A DNA stretch of 64,000 bases from DATAJX01 sp036261915 (GCA_036261915.1 DATAJX010000002.1:208206-272205), one strand, 5' to 3'; shown: positions 9,268-17,630, counted from the first letter of the stretch. Notes: generated by a model not told the origin, from the letters alone. Translations and numbers: made by a program.

Positions 9268-10167
9268 ATGCCTAAAACAACACCTCTGTTGCTGAAAACC
9301 CTCACCGTTTGTTGTGCGATTATATTGGCCGCCTGCGGCAGTGTGCCCGACCTGGGTGACCAGTTTGCCAATAAAAGGGGTATCAACCGGGGGTTGAACA
9401 GCACGGGCTTCAGGGTGGGTGGCATTGAGGTGGGGCCCTGGTGGGTGACGATGGCCGAGCGGGGCGGAAAATCGGACATTGTACGCATATATATAGAAGG
9501 GGATGGGCAGGCTTACATCACGCCATTGCAGCCCAGCGGCAACCCGACCCCCAAAAAGCCGGTGGCGCTTGACCTGGCCAAGGCCGAAAACAAGGACGGC
9601 GGGGTGTTTTATCTGGCGCGGCCTTGCCAGTTTGCCAACCTGAACAGCCAGCCCTGCGGCCGCGAGGTGTGGACCATCGCCCGTTTTGACGAGCAGGTGA
9701 TGGACGGTTATGCCGCGGCGGTGCGCAAGCTGTTGAGCGGCCAGCCGTTACCTGAAACCGGCAGCCAGCTGGCCGAAATGCCCGGCGCGCAGGTGGCGGG
9801 CAGGCAGGCCGTGATTATTGGTTATAGCGGCGGTGCCGCTATTGCGCTGGAGGTGGCCAAGCGCGTGCCGCAGGTGATCGGGGTGATCACCGTGGCCGGG
9901 AACATCGACCCCGCCGCCACCAACGAGTGGCACAGGGTCAGTGCCATGCCCACGGCGGTGCGCCCGTACCAGTACCCGGGCCGGTTGGCGGAAATTCCGG
10001 TTTTGCACCTGGTGGGGGCGAAGGATGAGGTCATCCGCCCCGAGCTGACCCGGCAGGTGATCGATGGTGCGGGCCGTTTGGCCTGCACCAAAATCGAGGT
10101 GGTGCCCGACGCCAGCCACAACGAGGGTTGGGGCAAGGTGTGGCCGGTCGCGTTGCCTCGCTGTTAA
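9268..10167 (+). CDS. Lipoprotein with alpha/beta-hydrolase-like features
   Basis: A protein of about 299 residues starting at the ATG at 9268, which opens a lipoprotein signal (hydrophobic stretch then lipobox LAAC), so it is probably lipid-anchored. An upstream in-frame start would bury that signal. The middle contains GYSGG, the nucleophile-elbow pattern of alpha/beta hydrolases, at about residue 185. Further on come HLVGAKDEVIRP, a typical acid-residue position, and DASHNEGW, a plausible catalytic histidine. It therefore looks like a periplasmic hydrolase. The gene ends only 41 bases before the nicotianamine-synthase homologue on the same strand, suggesting co-expression, but no functional link is proven. 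Substrate unknown. Confidence 0.75.
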   Translation: MPKTTPLLLKTLTVCCAIILAACGSVPDLGDQFANKRGINRGLNSTGFRVGGIEVGPWWVTMAERGGKSDIVRIYIEGDGQAYITPLQPSGNPTPKKPVALDLAKAENKDGGVFYLARPCQFANLNSQPCGREVWTIARFDEQVMDGYAAAVRKLLSGQPLPETGSQLAEMPGAQVAGRQAVIIGYSGGAAIALEVAKRVPQVIGVITVAGNIDPAATNEWHRVSAMPTAVRPYQYPGRLAEIPVLHLVGAKDEVIRPELTRQVIDGAGRLACTKIEVVPDASHNEGWGKVWPVALPRC

Positions 10168-10208
10168 ACCTGTATTGTGCCCGCGCGTAACGGCTGCTAC
10201 ATAGCTGC

Positions 10209-11036
10209 ATGTTTGCCGCGTTGCCCCTACCCAGCCATGACAGTGTGAGTGCACGTGTAAGGGCCATTTTGGCCAGCCTATTGCCCTTGCCGCATTTGGG
10301 CCCCCAGCCGCTGGTTGACAGCCTGCTGGGTGAGCTGGTGAACATGGCGCGCCTGCCATTGGGTTTGCGCCGGGCCGAGGCGGTTTTGCGCAACCTGGAC
10401 ACCGACGGCACCTTGCCCAGCCTGCATGCCCTGTGCGCGGATGCGGAGTATCGGCTTGAGGCTGACTGGGCCCGCAAGGTGGCGGTGAGCGCCAACCCGT
10501 TGCGGATGCTGCGGCGCTTTCACTACTGGACCAACTACGTGAAGCTGGCCCGGCTGGAAGTGAAGGCCTTGCGCAGCCAGAACCCGGACGTGAAGCGCGT
10601 TTTATTTGTGGGGGCGGGGCCTTTGCCGTTGTCTTCGTACATGCTGGCGGCCAAGCATGGGTTGCAGGTGGACAACCTTGACCGGAGTGGTGACGCCTGC
10701 GCCTGCGCACTGCACTGGCTGAAAAAGCTGCCCAAGACCGGCAACATGGCCTGCCACCACGCCGATGTGACCGAGTTTGGCAGTTTTGACGGCTATGATG
10801 CGGTGATTTTGGCCGCCCTGGTGGGGTTGAGCAGTGCGGAGAAGAAGCGTTTGATCGACTACATGGCGGCGCGGATGAAGCCGGAGCAGCTGTTACTGGT
10901 GAGGTCTGTTCGTGGATTGCGGCGTTTGCTGTACCCGATGGTGCATACAGCCGAGTTGGAAGGGTTTGAGGTGATGAAGGCGGTGCACCCGCGCGGTGAG
11001 GTGATCAACTCGGCCCTTGTGTTGCGCCGGAAATAG
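10209..11036 (+). CDS. Nicotianamine synthase family protein
   Basis: A 275-residue protein that I assign to the nicotianamine synthase family. The segment YWTNYVKLARLE (about residues 106-117) corresponds to the conserved NYxxLxxxE block holding the catalytic glutamate. VLFVGAGPLPLSS (about 131-143) matches the VAFVGSGPLP block of the SAM-binding Rossmann domain, and VDNLDRS parallels the DNYD region. The family transfers aminobutyrate groups from S-adenosylmethionine to build nicotianamine-like metal chelators; bacterial relatives such as CntL make opine metallophores. The usual opine partners (histidine racemase and opine dehydrogenase) are not next to it. It follows a hydrolase-like lipoprotein gene closely. 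The family is fairly secure from these motifs; the product and substrate are unknown. Confidence 0.82.
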   Translation: MFAALPLPSHDSVSARVRAILASLLPLPHLGPQPLVDSLLGELVNMARLPLGLRRAEAVLRNLDTDGTLPSLHALCADAEYRLEADWARKVAVSANPLRMLRRFHYWTNYVKLARLEVKALRSQNPDVKRVLFVGAGPLPLSSYMLAAKHGLQVDNLDRSGDACACALHWLKKLPKTGNMACHHADVTEFGSFDGYDAVILAALVGLSSAEKKRLIDYMAARMKPEQLLLVRSVRGLRRLLYPMVHTAELEGFEVMKAVHPRGEVINSALVLRRK

Positions 11037-11066
11037 AAAACCGCCCCTGGAGGGGCGGTTTTTTTG
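11037..11066. terminator. Bidirectional terminator between convergent genes
   Basis: The hairpin aaccgcccct/aggggcggtt, followed on the plus strand by a T-run, begins immediately after the NAS-family stop and just before the end of the convergent minus-strand gene. Confidence 0.8.
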
Positions 11067-11070
11067 TTGG

Positions 11071-11760
11071 CTATAGCGCTTCCCAGCTGAGCTGGTCGGC
11101 GGCCATAAGCCGGGTGGCATCGAGCAGGACTACGTTGTGGCCCAGTTTGGCCGCCACCAGCTTTTGCAGGGCGTGCACACCCAGCAGGGTGTGCAGGCTG
11201 GCCGCAAGCGCTGGCGGGTAGGCCCAGGGCGTTTTGGGCAGGTTGCCCAGGCTTTTGAGGTAGGCCAGGCCGTCGGCGCAGCGTTGGGTGGCCAGTTGCC
11301 AGAGGGCTTCGGGCGCGTCGCTTTCGGGCAGGTAGGCTGGCTCGTTCTTATCGACCCACAGCCACATTTTGTGGGCGGTGGAGGCCGATATGTCGGAGCC
11401 CGCAAGGCTGCGGCCGCCGAGCTTTTTGATGCCCACCACGCCGCCGGGGCCGGGGTCGGCGCCTTCTTCGTAGGCGTTGGGGTGGTAGGCCTGCAGCACC
11501 AACTGAGTGCCGAGCAGTTCTTCGGCCGCCAACTGGTAAAGCGGGTAGGCCGCGAAGCCTACCATTTGCTGCCGCACGTCACCGTTACCGACCTGGCAGC
11601 CCAGGCACAGGTAAGGCAGGCGGCCGTTCAGGTGCGGGCTTTTGAGGCTTTCGGCATAGGCGGCAAGGGCCGGGGCATGGCTTTTTTGAAGCCGGACAAA
11701 GGTTTTTTCCTGCACCGGGCTGGAGGCCACGGTGTGGAGCGGAGGGGTTTTAAGCAGCAT
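11071..11760 (-). CDS. Hypothetical protein (229 aa)
   Basis: The frame opens at the ATG at 11760 and is 229 residues long, with no signal peptide and no membrane segments. It contains a CLGC pair near residue 54, several aromatic-rich segments and a central glycine/proline patch (GPGGVVGIKKLGG). The C-terminal half is helical and rich in Leu and Ala. I do not recognise the family. It converges with the nicotianamine-synthase homologue and is separated from it by a shared terminator, so it is a separate transcript. Codon use matches its neighbours. It is probably cytoplasmic; no function can be assigned. Confidence 0.72.
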   Translation of the reverse strand: MLLKTPPLHTVASSPVQEKTFVRLQKSHAPALAAYAESLKSPHLNGRLPYLCLGCQVGNGDVRQQMVGFAAYPLYQLAAEELLGTQLVLQAYHPNAYEEGADPGPGGVVGIKKLGGRSLAGSDISASTAHKMWLWVDKNEPAYLPESDAPEALWQLATQRCADGLAYLKSLGNLPKTPWAYPPALAASLHTLLGVHALQKLVAAKLGHNVVLLDATRLMAADQLSWEAL

Positions 11761-12034
11761 GAAAGGGTATCTCCGTAAACGTCAGACAAGGTATTGATGA
11801 CATTGGCAGGGTAACAGGCCTGTCAAGCCCTGTTGAATCAGTGGTTTATTTGTTTTAGATAATGTATACATTTTTGTTGACAAGCGGAGCGGCAACGGGC
11901 TAAACGCCCGGGACTGATTCACTTGATTGAACTTTTTTAGCGCCTCTGCCTTGGCAGATGAGCCCCCCTTACGACCCTTCGCCCGGCCGCCATGGCCGAT
12001 TTACTTCTGACTTCTAACCGCATGGAGGAAAAAC
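11761..12034 (+). promoter_or_regulatory. Intergenic promoter/leader region of the Hfa-like operon
   Basis: This 274-base gap between divergent genes has no convincing ORF. A perfect -35-like TTGACA sits at 11877-11882, but the -10 at the right distance is poor (taaacg). The region from 11896 to 11960 holds two small hairpins (cgggc/gcccg and tctgcc/ggcaga) that would lie in the 5' leader of the plus-strand operon. GGAGG precedes the ATG at 12035. The promoter call is tentative. Confidence 0.35.
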
Positions 12035-12409
12035 ATGCGATTTAATAAAATCATGGCCAGCTTGCTGGTAGGGGCTGCGGCCTATTGCCTGCCGACAGCG
12101 GCCAGTGCCCAGCAGGGCGTTGGTTATGCCGGTGGCAATATGTGGGCCCTGCAAGGTTCGGGTGTTGCCGTCAACGGCGCGCTTGAATCGGCTTTGCGCC
12201 ATTCGGCCGGTATTGGTATTGCCGGTGCGGTTGCGCAGGGCAGGAACCTGAACACCCGCAGCACCTACAATTACAACCAGGTCATCGGCTCGCAGAACAA
12301 TGTCAGCGTGGTGGGTAACAACAACTCGCTGACCACGAGCCAGAACGGGACGCTGACGGGCAATACCCTGACGCAGACCAGCCCGAGCATTACCAGCAAC
12401 AACTACTGA
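12035..12409 (+). CDS. HfaA-like secreted surface-fibre protein
   Basis: A 124-residue protein with a Sec signal peptide (about residues 1-26, ending ASAQ). The mature part is small, polar and unusually rich in Asn, Ser, Thr, Gln and Gly, with NNVSVVGNNNS and a terminal SNNY. Such composition is typical of curli- and holdfast-anchor-type subunits. The next gene encodes a CsgG/HfaB-type lipoprotein, which is why I compare it with HfaA, the small holdfast-anchor protein of Caulobacter. That is an inference from context and composition rather than motif identity. GGAGG lies eight bases before the ATG. It is probably exported through the HfaB-like pore and displayed on the surface. Confidence 0.65.
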   Translation: MRFNKIMASLLVGAAAYCLPTAASAQQGVGYAGGNMWALQGSGVAVNGALESALRHSAGIGIAGAVAQGRNLNTRSTYNYNQVIGSQNNVSVVGNNNSLTTSQNGTLTGNTLTQTSPSITSNNY

Positions 12410-12423
12410 CGGAGACGACCACG

Positions 12424-13257
12424 ATGATGCGGAACAGCAAAATCGCCCGCCTCCTGAGCATGGTTATGCTTGTGGGTGCGGGCGGCGCTCTGGCGGGTTG
12501 CCAGACGACAGCGGGCACGACCGCCGGCCCGATGGTTGCCGATGAAGGCAGCCCTTCGGTGCTGGTGTCGCGGGCCTCGATGCCCAAGACGGTGCGGCCC
12601 TACCAGCGCGTTGACAGCGTGCTGAAGTGCATCGCAGGCACCCGGCAGTACCGGAACAGCACCTTTATTGTCGGCAACTTTGTGGACAGTACGGGCAAGT
12701 TCAATGCGGTATCGCCTGGCACGAGCGGCGCGTTTTTGCCGAAGGAGGGAACTTCGACCTTTATCACCGCGGCCCTGCGAAGGGCGGGTGCGGAGGTTAT
12801 TCCCAACTACGCAGTGGGCTCGCCCAACGACCCGGCCAATATCAGGTACCAGGTGAGCGGGTTCTTCAACACGCTCGACTTCGGGACGCCTTTTCAGGCC
12901 GACCTGCAGGTTGCCGGTGTTGGCCCTACGGCCAACTCATCGTGGGCTCAGCCCACGCTGACCATCCAGCTGGATAACTTCCAGACCAAGCGCAACATCG
13001 AACTCAGCCAGATCGAACGCCCCATCACGTATAACCAAGGTGGTGTGGGTGCCAACAGGCTGGTGGGTGCCACGCTGGTGACCGGCAATATTGCCGTTCA
13101 GGACCAGCAGCGGCTCCAGTTCGAGTCGGTGAACGGGACGATCGGTTTGGGTGTTGCGGACGTGCTGATGAAGCACAGCCCCGTAGCTGCCGCAGCCTGC
13201 CGTGGCCAGATCGCCGATTTGCTTGATCCGCCCCAGGATGTGGCGGAAGTGCAATAA
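12424..13257 (+). CDS. HfaB/CsgG-family outer-membrane secretion lipoprotein
   Basis: A 277-residue lipoprotein. The signal peptide ends in a lipobox (LAGC) at about residues 23-26. The body follows the CsgG/HfaB pattern: an early VGNF-like strand (FIVGNFVDSTG), a region with RYQVSGFF, and late segments predicted to include the pore hairpins. CsgG-family proteins form nonameric outer-membrane channels exporting curli subunits; HfaB does the equivalent for holdfast anchor proteins. It sits 14 bases after the HfaA-like gene and 118 bases before the third small secreted protein, as expected for a dedicated exporter of its neighbours. No CsgE/CsgF genes are seen. Family confidence is good; the HfaB label is contextual. 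Confidence 0.78.
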   Translation: MMRNSKIARLLSMVMLVGAGGALAGCQTTAGTTAGPMVADEGSPSVLVSRASMPKTVRPYQRVDSVLKCIAGTRQYRNSTFIVGNFVDSTGKFNAVSPGTSGAFLPKEGTSTFITAALRRAGAEVIPNYAVGSPNDPANIRYQVSGFFNTLDFGTPFQADLQVAGVGPTANSSWAQPTLTIQLDNFQTKRNIELSQIERPITYNQGGVGANRLVGATLVTGNIAVQDQQRLQFESVNGTIGLGVADVLMKHSPVAAAACRGQIADLLDPPQDVAEVQ

Positions 13258-13375
13258 GCTTTGCGAGATACCCTGCCATGCCTTTGGCGTGGCAGGGGAA
13301 TGACCATCGGTTCCAGCCGGGATCGTTGGATTTTTGGAAGCCGTCGAAAATTCGGCGGCATTTAAGGAGAAGACC

Positions 13376-13786
13376 ATGAAAAAGTCGATTTTGGCCAAGC
13401 GTTTTATGTTTGGCGCTGCAGCCATTGCGATCGCTCTCTCGTTCCAGGCACCGGCCGCCAAGGCTGACACGCTGGTTCAGGGCAATCTTCTGGGCGGCGG
13501 CGTGGTGGTCAACCAGACCCCGCTGAACGTCAACCCGCAGAACCTCGGCGCCCAGTCGTCGGCCGGCAACAGCGCCACCGGCGTGGCGAACAGTGCTTCG
13601 TACACTGGCTTCAACGGCCAGCCGAACACCGTGCCGACCCTGACGGTTCAGGCCAACATCATTACCGGCAGCCAGGTGCTGAACAATGCGCCGCAGGTTG
13701 TGAACGCCGTGAACTTCGGGCCGCAGTCGTCGGCCGTGAACAGCGCCTCGCTCGGCGTGAACTCGGTGAACGTGACCCGCTACTGA
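13376..13786 (+). CDS. Small secreted Asn/Gln/Ser-rich fibre-like protein
   Basis: A 136-residue protein starting at the ATG at 13376, which has AAGGAG just upstream and opens a clear signal peptide ending near AKAD; a longer in-frame start lacks these. The mature protein has two similar blocks: NVNPQNLGAQSSAGNSATGVANSAS early, then NAVNFGPQSSAVNSASLGVNSVN at the end. An Ala/Gly-QSSAxNSAxxGVNS pattern is thus duplicated about 65 residues apart. This resembles repeat-based amyloid subunits. With the HfaB-like exporter next door it is a plausible exported surface-fibre subunit, perhaps functionally analogous to HfaD though much shorter. A strong terminator follows. Confidence 0.65.
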   Translation: MKKSILAKRFMFGAAAIAIALSFQAPAAKADTLVQGNLLGGGVVVNQTPLNVNPQNLGAQSSAGNSATGVANSASYTGFNGQPNTVPTLTVQANIITGSQVLNNAPQVVNAVNFGPQSSAVNSASLGVNSVNVTRY

Positions 13787-13805
13787 TACCCTGCTTTCGA
13801 TACGA

Positions 13806-13836
13806 ACAAGGCCCCTTACGGGGCCTTGTTTTTTTG
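13806..13836 (+). terminator. Terminator of the Hfa-like operon
   Basis: The perfect hairpin acaaggcccc/ggggccttgt with a ttac loop and a run of T follows the last small secreted gene by 19 bases. Confidence 0.85.
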
Positions 13837-13850
13837 TGCCTGTGCCCCGG

Positions 13851-14363
13851 TTATTGGGGGGTGCCGAGGTAATCCATTTTACCGATATCGACCCCGTTGT
13901 GGCGCAGGATGCCGTGGGCGATGGAGATATGGAAGAACAGGTTGGGCAGCGCGAAGCCCAGCAGGTAATCGCGCCCCTTGAAGTTGAGATCGCGCCCGCC
14001 GACCTTGAGGTGGATCTCTTTTTCTTCGCTGCCGTCGACCTTGCCGGCCGGGACCGACCTGATGAAGGCGATGGTTTTGGCCAGCCGTTCCTGCAGTTCT
14101 TCAAACGTGGCTTCGTTGTCGGGGAAGCTGGGGTTTTCGGTGCCGGAAAGGCGCGCGGCGGCGCCTTTGGTGGCGTCGCTGGCTATTTGCACCTGGCGGG
14201 CGAGGGGGTGCATGTCGGGCGCCAGTCGGGCGCCGATGAGCACGCCCTGGTCGAGGCCTTCGGCCTTGGCGTGGGCTTCGGCCTTTTTAAGGATGTTGGA
14301 AAGGTTGGTGAGCGCACGGACAAACACCGGCAGCGAGGCCTGGGACATGGACAATGACGACAT
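13851..14363 (-). CDS. DUF1993 family protein
   Basis: A 170-residue cytoplasmic protein, predominantly helical, matching the DUF1993 family (a DinB-like four-helix fold in the known members). Recognisable parts are an N-terminal helix ending in LTNLSNILKKAEAHA, the ARLAPDMHPLARQVQIASD segment, and FFHISIAHGILRHNGVDIGKMDYLG at the C-terminus. These proteins are common but functionally uncharacterised, and metal-binding is only suggested. AGGAG lies about ten bases before the ATG. The small membrane protein gene lies just upstream on the same strand. Confidence 0.85.
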   Translation of the reverse strand: MSSLSMSQASLPVFVRALTNLSNILKKAEAHAKAEGLDQGVLIGARLAPDMHPLARQVQIASDATKGAAARLSGTENPSFPDNEATFEELQERLAKTIAFIRSVPAGKVDGSEEKEIHLKVGGRDLNFKGRDYLLGFALPNLFFHISIAHGILRHNGVDIGKMDYLGTPQ

Positions 14364-14384
14364 GATGATACTCCTGTTGATTGG

Positions 14385-14573
14385 TTAAAGACGTTTGGCG
14401 ACCTTGTAGCGGTCGATGCAGAATTCGACCGCTTCGCCCGCCATGAACCCGAGGTAGAAGACCGCCGCGAAGCACACCACGACCGGTATAAGCCCGGCGG
14501 TGAGGATGGTGGGCAGGTAGTAATAAATGCCGCCCAGGGCGACGGCGATAAGCAGCAGTTTGAGGGGGCTCAT
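14385..14573 (-). CDS. Small hypothetical membrane protein (62 aa)
   Basis: I take the ATG at 14573, giving 62 residues with two hydrophobic segments (about 4-20 and 24-43) and a charged C-terminal tail (CIDRYKVAKRL). A longer in-frame start would add an implausible Pro/Thr-rich leader overlapping the divergent trhO start. AAGGA lies 13 bases upstream. It is followed 21 bases later by the DUF1993 gene, so the two are probably co-transcribed. No known family is recognised; it is presumably an inner-membrane protein. Confidence 0.6.
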   Translation of the reverse strand: MSPLKLLLIAVALGGIYYYLPTILTAGLIPVVVCFAAVFYLGFMAGEAVEFCIDRYKVAKRL

Positions 14574-14655
14574 GGGAGGGGTTCCTTTTTGCGGGGGGAG
14601 CTTAGGCCTGTTGGCCGTTATTGACAACGCGGGCCAGAGCGTTGAAATACAAGCC

Positions 14656-15495
14656 ATGAGCTTTACGGTTGCCACCTTTTACCACTTTGTGCCGCTGGCC
14701 GATGCCGCGGCCTTGCAGCCGCTTTGGAAAAAGCTGCTGGTGGAGAATGGAGTGACCGGCACCATTCTGCTGACCCCCGAAGGCGTGAACGCCACCATTG
14801 CCGGCAGCGAGGCCGGGGTTAGTACCGTGCTGGCCACGTTACGGGCCGACCCCCGGCTGGCCGCCATGCCGCACAAGGTGAGCGTGAGCGGGGTTAACCC
14901 TTTCCCCCGCACCAAAGTGAAGCTGAAGCGCGAGACCATTCCGCTGGGGGTGGCCATTAACCCGGCCCGGGCGGGTGAGTATGTGAAGCCGGAACACTGG
15001 AATGCGTTGATTGCCGACCCGAGTGTGGTGGTGGTGGATGCGCGCAATGCTTACGAAGTGGATATTGGCCGCTTTGAGCGCGCGCAAAACCCCAACACCC
15101 GCACCTTTAAGGAACTGCCCGAATGGCTGGACGCCAACCTGACCGACAAGGACACGCCGGTGGCGATGTATTGCACCGGCGGGATACGGTGCGAGAAATC
15201 GACCGCTTATTTGAAGGAGCGGGGGTTTAGCAACGTTTACCACCTTGAGGGTGGCATTTTGAAGTATCTGGAAGACGTGCCCGAGGCCGAAAGCCTGTGG
15301 CGCGGGGCCTGCTACGTGTTTGACGACCGCGTGGCGCTGAACCATGACCTGAGCCCGGCGCTGGAATACCAGGTTTGCCGCAGCTGCAACGCCGCCGTGA
15401 ACGCGGGCGATGTGCGCCGCGTGAACAACATTGGCATTTGCCCGGTGTGTGCAGCGCAAAGCCAGCCTGAATTAGCGGCTGAACATTCCCTTTAG
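14656..15495 (+). CDS. trhO: tRNA uridine(34) hydroxylase, rhodanese-like (TrhO/UPF0176)
   Basis: A 279-residue protein with the UPF0176 architecture: an N-terminal ferredoxin-like domain (about 1-115), a rhodanese domain (about 120-215) with the active-site loop CTGGIRCEKS (cysteines at about 173 and 179), and a C-terminal cysteine-containing segment with CRSCN and CPVC that may bind metal. TrhO carries out prephenate-independent hydroxylation of U34 in tRNA. I start at the ATG at 14656 because it matches the family N-terminus (FTVATFYHF). The end overlaps the convergent HerA-like gene by 24 bases. Confidence 0.93.
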   Translation: MSFTVATFYHFVPLADAAALQPLWKKLLVENGVTGTILLTPEGVNATIAGSEAGVSTVLATLRADPRLAAMPHKVSVSGVNPFPRTKVKLKRETIPLGVAINPARAGEYVKPEHWNALIADPSVVVVDARNAYEVDIGRFERAQNPNTRTFKELPEWLDANLTDKDTPVAMYCTGGIRCEKSTAYLKERGFSNVYHLEGGILKYLEDVPEAESLWRGACYVFDDRVALNHDLSPALEYQVCRSCNAAVNAGDVRRVNNIGICPVCAAQSQPELAAEHSL

Positions 15496-16920
15496 CAGCG
15501 CGCGGCCCAGCTGGCCCGCCATGTTGCGCACCACCGATTTGGCGGCGGCCTCGACCAGGCCCTGGCGGCGCTTGGTGCCGAACAGGGTTTCGTTGACCGC
15601 CGTGGCGAAGGGCGAGGGTTTGTCGGCTTCGACGGTTTGGACGCCGGCCGATGTGGGCTGCTGCTGCAGGCGCTGGGCCAGCACTTCGGCCGCGCTGACG
15701 CGGTTGAGGGGGTTCTCGTAACGGCCCCGCAGCGGGCTTTGGTTTTGCACGGCATTGCGCTCGGCTGCCGAAATGGTGCCTACGCGCGACTGCGGCGGGA
15801 GGATGAAGGTGCGTTGCACCGGGGTGGGGATGCCCTTGGCATCGAGTACGCTGACCAGTGCTTCGCCCACCGCGAGGTTGGGCAGTACGTCGGCGGTTTT
15901 GAAGGCGGGGTTGGAGGCCATGGTGGTGGCCGCGACCTTGATGTCTTTTTGCCCCTGCGGGGTGGCGGCGCGCAGCGCGTGCTGGATGCGGTTGCCGAGT
16001 TGGGCGAGCACGGGTTCGGGCACGTCGCTGGGTTGCTGGGTGACGAAGAACACCCCCACGCCCTTGCTGCGGATGAGGCGCACCAGTTGGGTGACCTTTT
16101 CGAGCAGCGGTTTGGGTGCGTCGGTGAACAGGAGGTGGGCTTCGTCGAAGAAGAAGGCCAGTTTGGGCACCGGCAGGTCGCCCACTTCGGGCAGCTGCTC
16201 GAACAGTTCGGACAGCAGGTAGAGCAGGAAGGTGGCGTAGGCGCGCGGGCTGTTCATCAGCTTTTGGGCGTCGATGATATGCACCATGCCGCGGTTGGCC
16301 AGCAGGTCGGCCACCTGCAGGGCGGGTTCGCCGAACAGCTGGGTGGCGCCTTCGCTTTCAAGCGCCAGCAGGGCGCGCTGGATGGTGCCGAGGCTGGCCG
16401 ACGAGACGTTGCCGTATTCGCTGCTGAATTTTTTGGCGTTTTCGCCCACGTAGGCAAGGGTTTTGCGCAGGTCGTCGGTATCGAGCAGCAGCAGGTTCTC
16501 GCTTTCGGCCACCTTGAACACGATGTGCAGCACGCCGGTTTGGGTATCGTTGAGGTCGAGCATGCGGGCCAGCAGCAGGGGGCCTATTTCGGCGATGGTG
16601 GCGCGGGCGGGGAAACCGTTGGTGGCGTAAACATCCCAGAACGTGCTGGGCACGGCGGCGGGCGTGTAGCTGAGGCCCATTTGCGTGTAGCGTTCGGTGG
16701 CCCATTTGGGGGCGTCGCCCGGTTGCGAGATGCCGGAGAGGTCGCCCTTCACGTCGCTGAGGATGACGTTGCAGCCGGCTTGCGAAAGCTGTTCGGCCAG
16801 CGTTTGCAGGGTGACCGTTTTGCCGGTGCCGGTGGCGCCCGCGATAAGACCGTGGCGGTTGATGCGCGAAAGTTCCAGCGTTAAGGGGCCGTTGCTGGTT
16901 TGCCCGAGGAGGATGTTCAT
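15472..16920 (-). CDS. HerA/DUF853-family ATPase
   Basis: A protein of about 482 residues. The ATG at 16920 gives the usual N-terminus (MNILLGQ) and avoids a short unlikely extension. Walker A GATGTGKT lies at about residues 23-30 and Walker B LAFFFDEAHLLF near 255; later FVTQQPSDVPEPV matches the conserved motif of this family. DUF853 proteins are HerA-like P-loop NTPases related to DNA translocases, and their physiological role is unclear. The end overlaps trhO on the opposite strand. The C-terminal tail is rich in Ala and basic residues. Confidence 0.88.
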   Translation of the reverse strand: MNILLGQTSNGPLTLELSRINRHGLIAGATGTGKTVTLQTLAEQLSQAGCNVILSDVKGDLSGISQPGDAPKWATERYTQMGLSYTPAAVPSTFWDVYATNGFPARATIAEIGPLLLARMLDLNDTQTGVLHIVFKVAESENLLLLDTDDLRKTLAYVGENAKKFSSEYGNVSSASLGTIQRALLALESEGATQLFGEPALQVADLLANRGMVHIIDAQKLMNSPRAYATFLLYLLSELFEQLPEVGDLPVPKLAFFFDEAHLLFTDAPKPLLEKVTQLVRLIRSKGVGVFFVTQQPSDVPEPVLAQLGNRIQHALRAATPQGQKDIKVAATTMASNPAFKTADVLPNLAVGEALVSVLDAKGIPTPVQRTFILPPQSRVGTISAAERNAVQNQSPLRGRYENPLNRVSAAEVLAQRLQQQPTSAGVQTVEADKPSPFATAVNETLFGTKRRQGLVEAAAKSVVRNMAGQLGRALLKGMFSR

Positions 16921-17021
16921 GGCCCGCAGGATGCGAGCGGGGCCGGGGAGAGGCAAGTGTTATTTGAATTCATCGACTAAGCGCGGGTTGACGCGCTTTG
17001 ATTTATGTACAAAAATCAAAC

Positions 17022-17630
17022 ATGCGCCACCAGACCCTGCCCGCCGACCAGCTTGCATTGTTTGAAATGCCTGTATTTTTGCCAAAAGAGAGCACGCCGG
17101 GCGGGTTTTTGTACAAGGAGGATTTTTTGAGCGTGGCGGAGGAAAAAGAGCTTTTGGAAATTTTTAAGACCCTGCCGTTCACCCACGATACGTTCAACGG
17201 GTATGAGGCCTTCCGGCGCACCGTGGGGTATGGCTGGACCAGCCGCCCCGAGTTGCCGGATTTTATTGTGCCGTTGCGCGACCGCGCTGCCGCCTTTGCG
17301 GGGATCGACCCGGCCACGCTGGATAGTGCGTTGATCAGCGAATACACCCCCGGTGCCGCCATTGGCTGGCACCGCGACAAGACCAGCGACAAAAGCGTGA
17401 AGGGGCACGTGGTGGGGGTTTCGCTGGCGGCGGGCTGTCACTTCAGGCTGCGGCGCGCGCGGTGGAGCGGGCCAAAGCCCGGCGGCGAGATTGTAGGCTA
17501 TGACCGCTTTGGCGTGATTGCCGAGCCGCGCTCGGTGTATTGCATGCGGGGGGAAAGCTGGAGCCGGTGGCAGCACAGCATTCCGCGGGTGGAGGCGCTG
17601 CGGTATTCGATCACTTTTCGGGATTTTTGA
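17022..17630 (+). CDS. AlkB-like 2-oxoglutarate/Fe(II) dioxygenase
   Basis: A 202-residue protein starting at the ATG at 17022; an upstream TTG would extend it by eight residues. The iron-binding facial triad is visible as WHRDK (His and Asp) and a distal WQHSIP (His), followed by RYSITFR carrying the 2-oxoglutarate-binding arginines. An AlkB-like nucleotide-recognition region precedes it (FRRTVGYGW). It belongs with AlkB-type repair or demethylation enzymes of nucleic acids; the shorter N-terminus resembles AlkB-homologue families rather than E. coli AlkB itself. It stands alone between the HerA-like ATPase and tRNA-Pro(TGG). Confidence 0.86.
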   Translation: MRHQTLPADQLALFEMPVFLPKESTPGGFLYKEDFLSVAEEKELLEIFKTLPFTHDTFNGYEAFRRTVGYGWTSRPELPDFIVPLRDRAAAFAGIDPATLDSALISEYTPGAAIGWHRDKTSDKSVKGHVVGVSLAAGCHFRLRRARWSGPKPGGEIVGYDRFGVIAEPRSVYCMRGESWSRWQHSIPRVEALRYSITFRDF

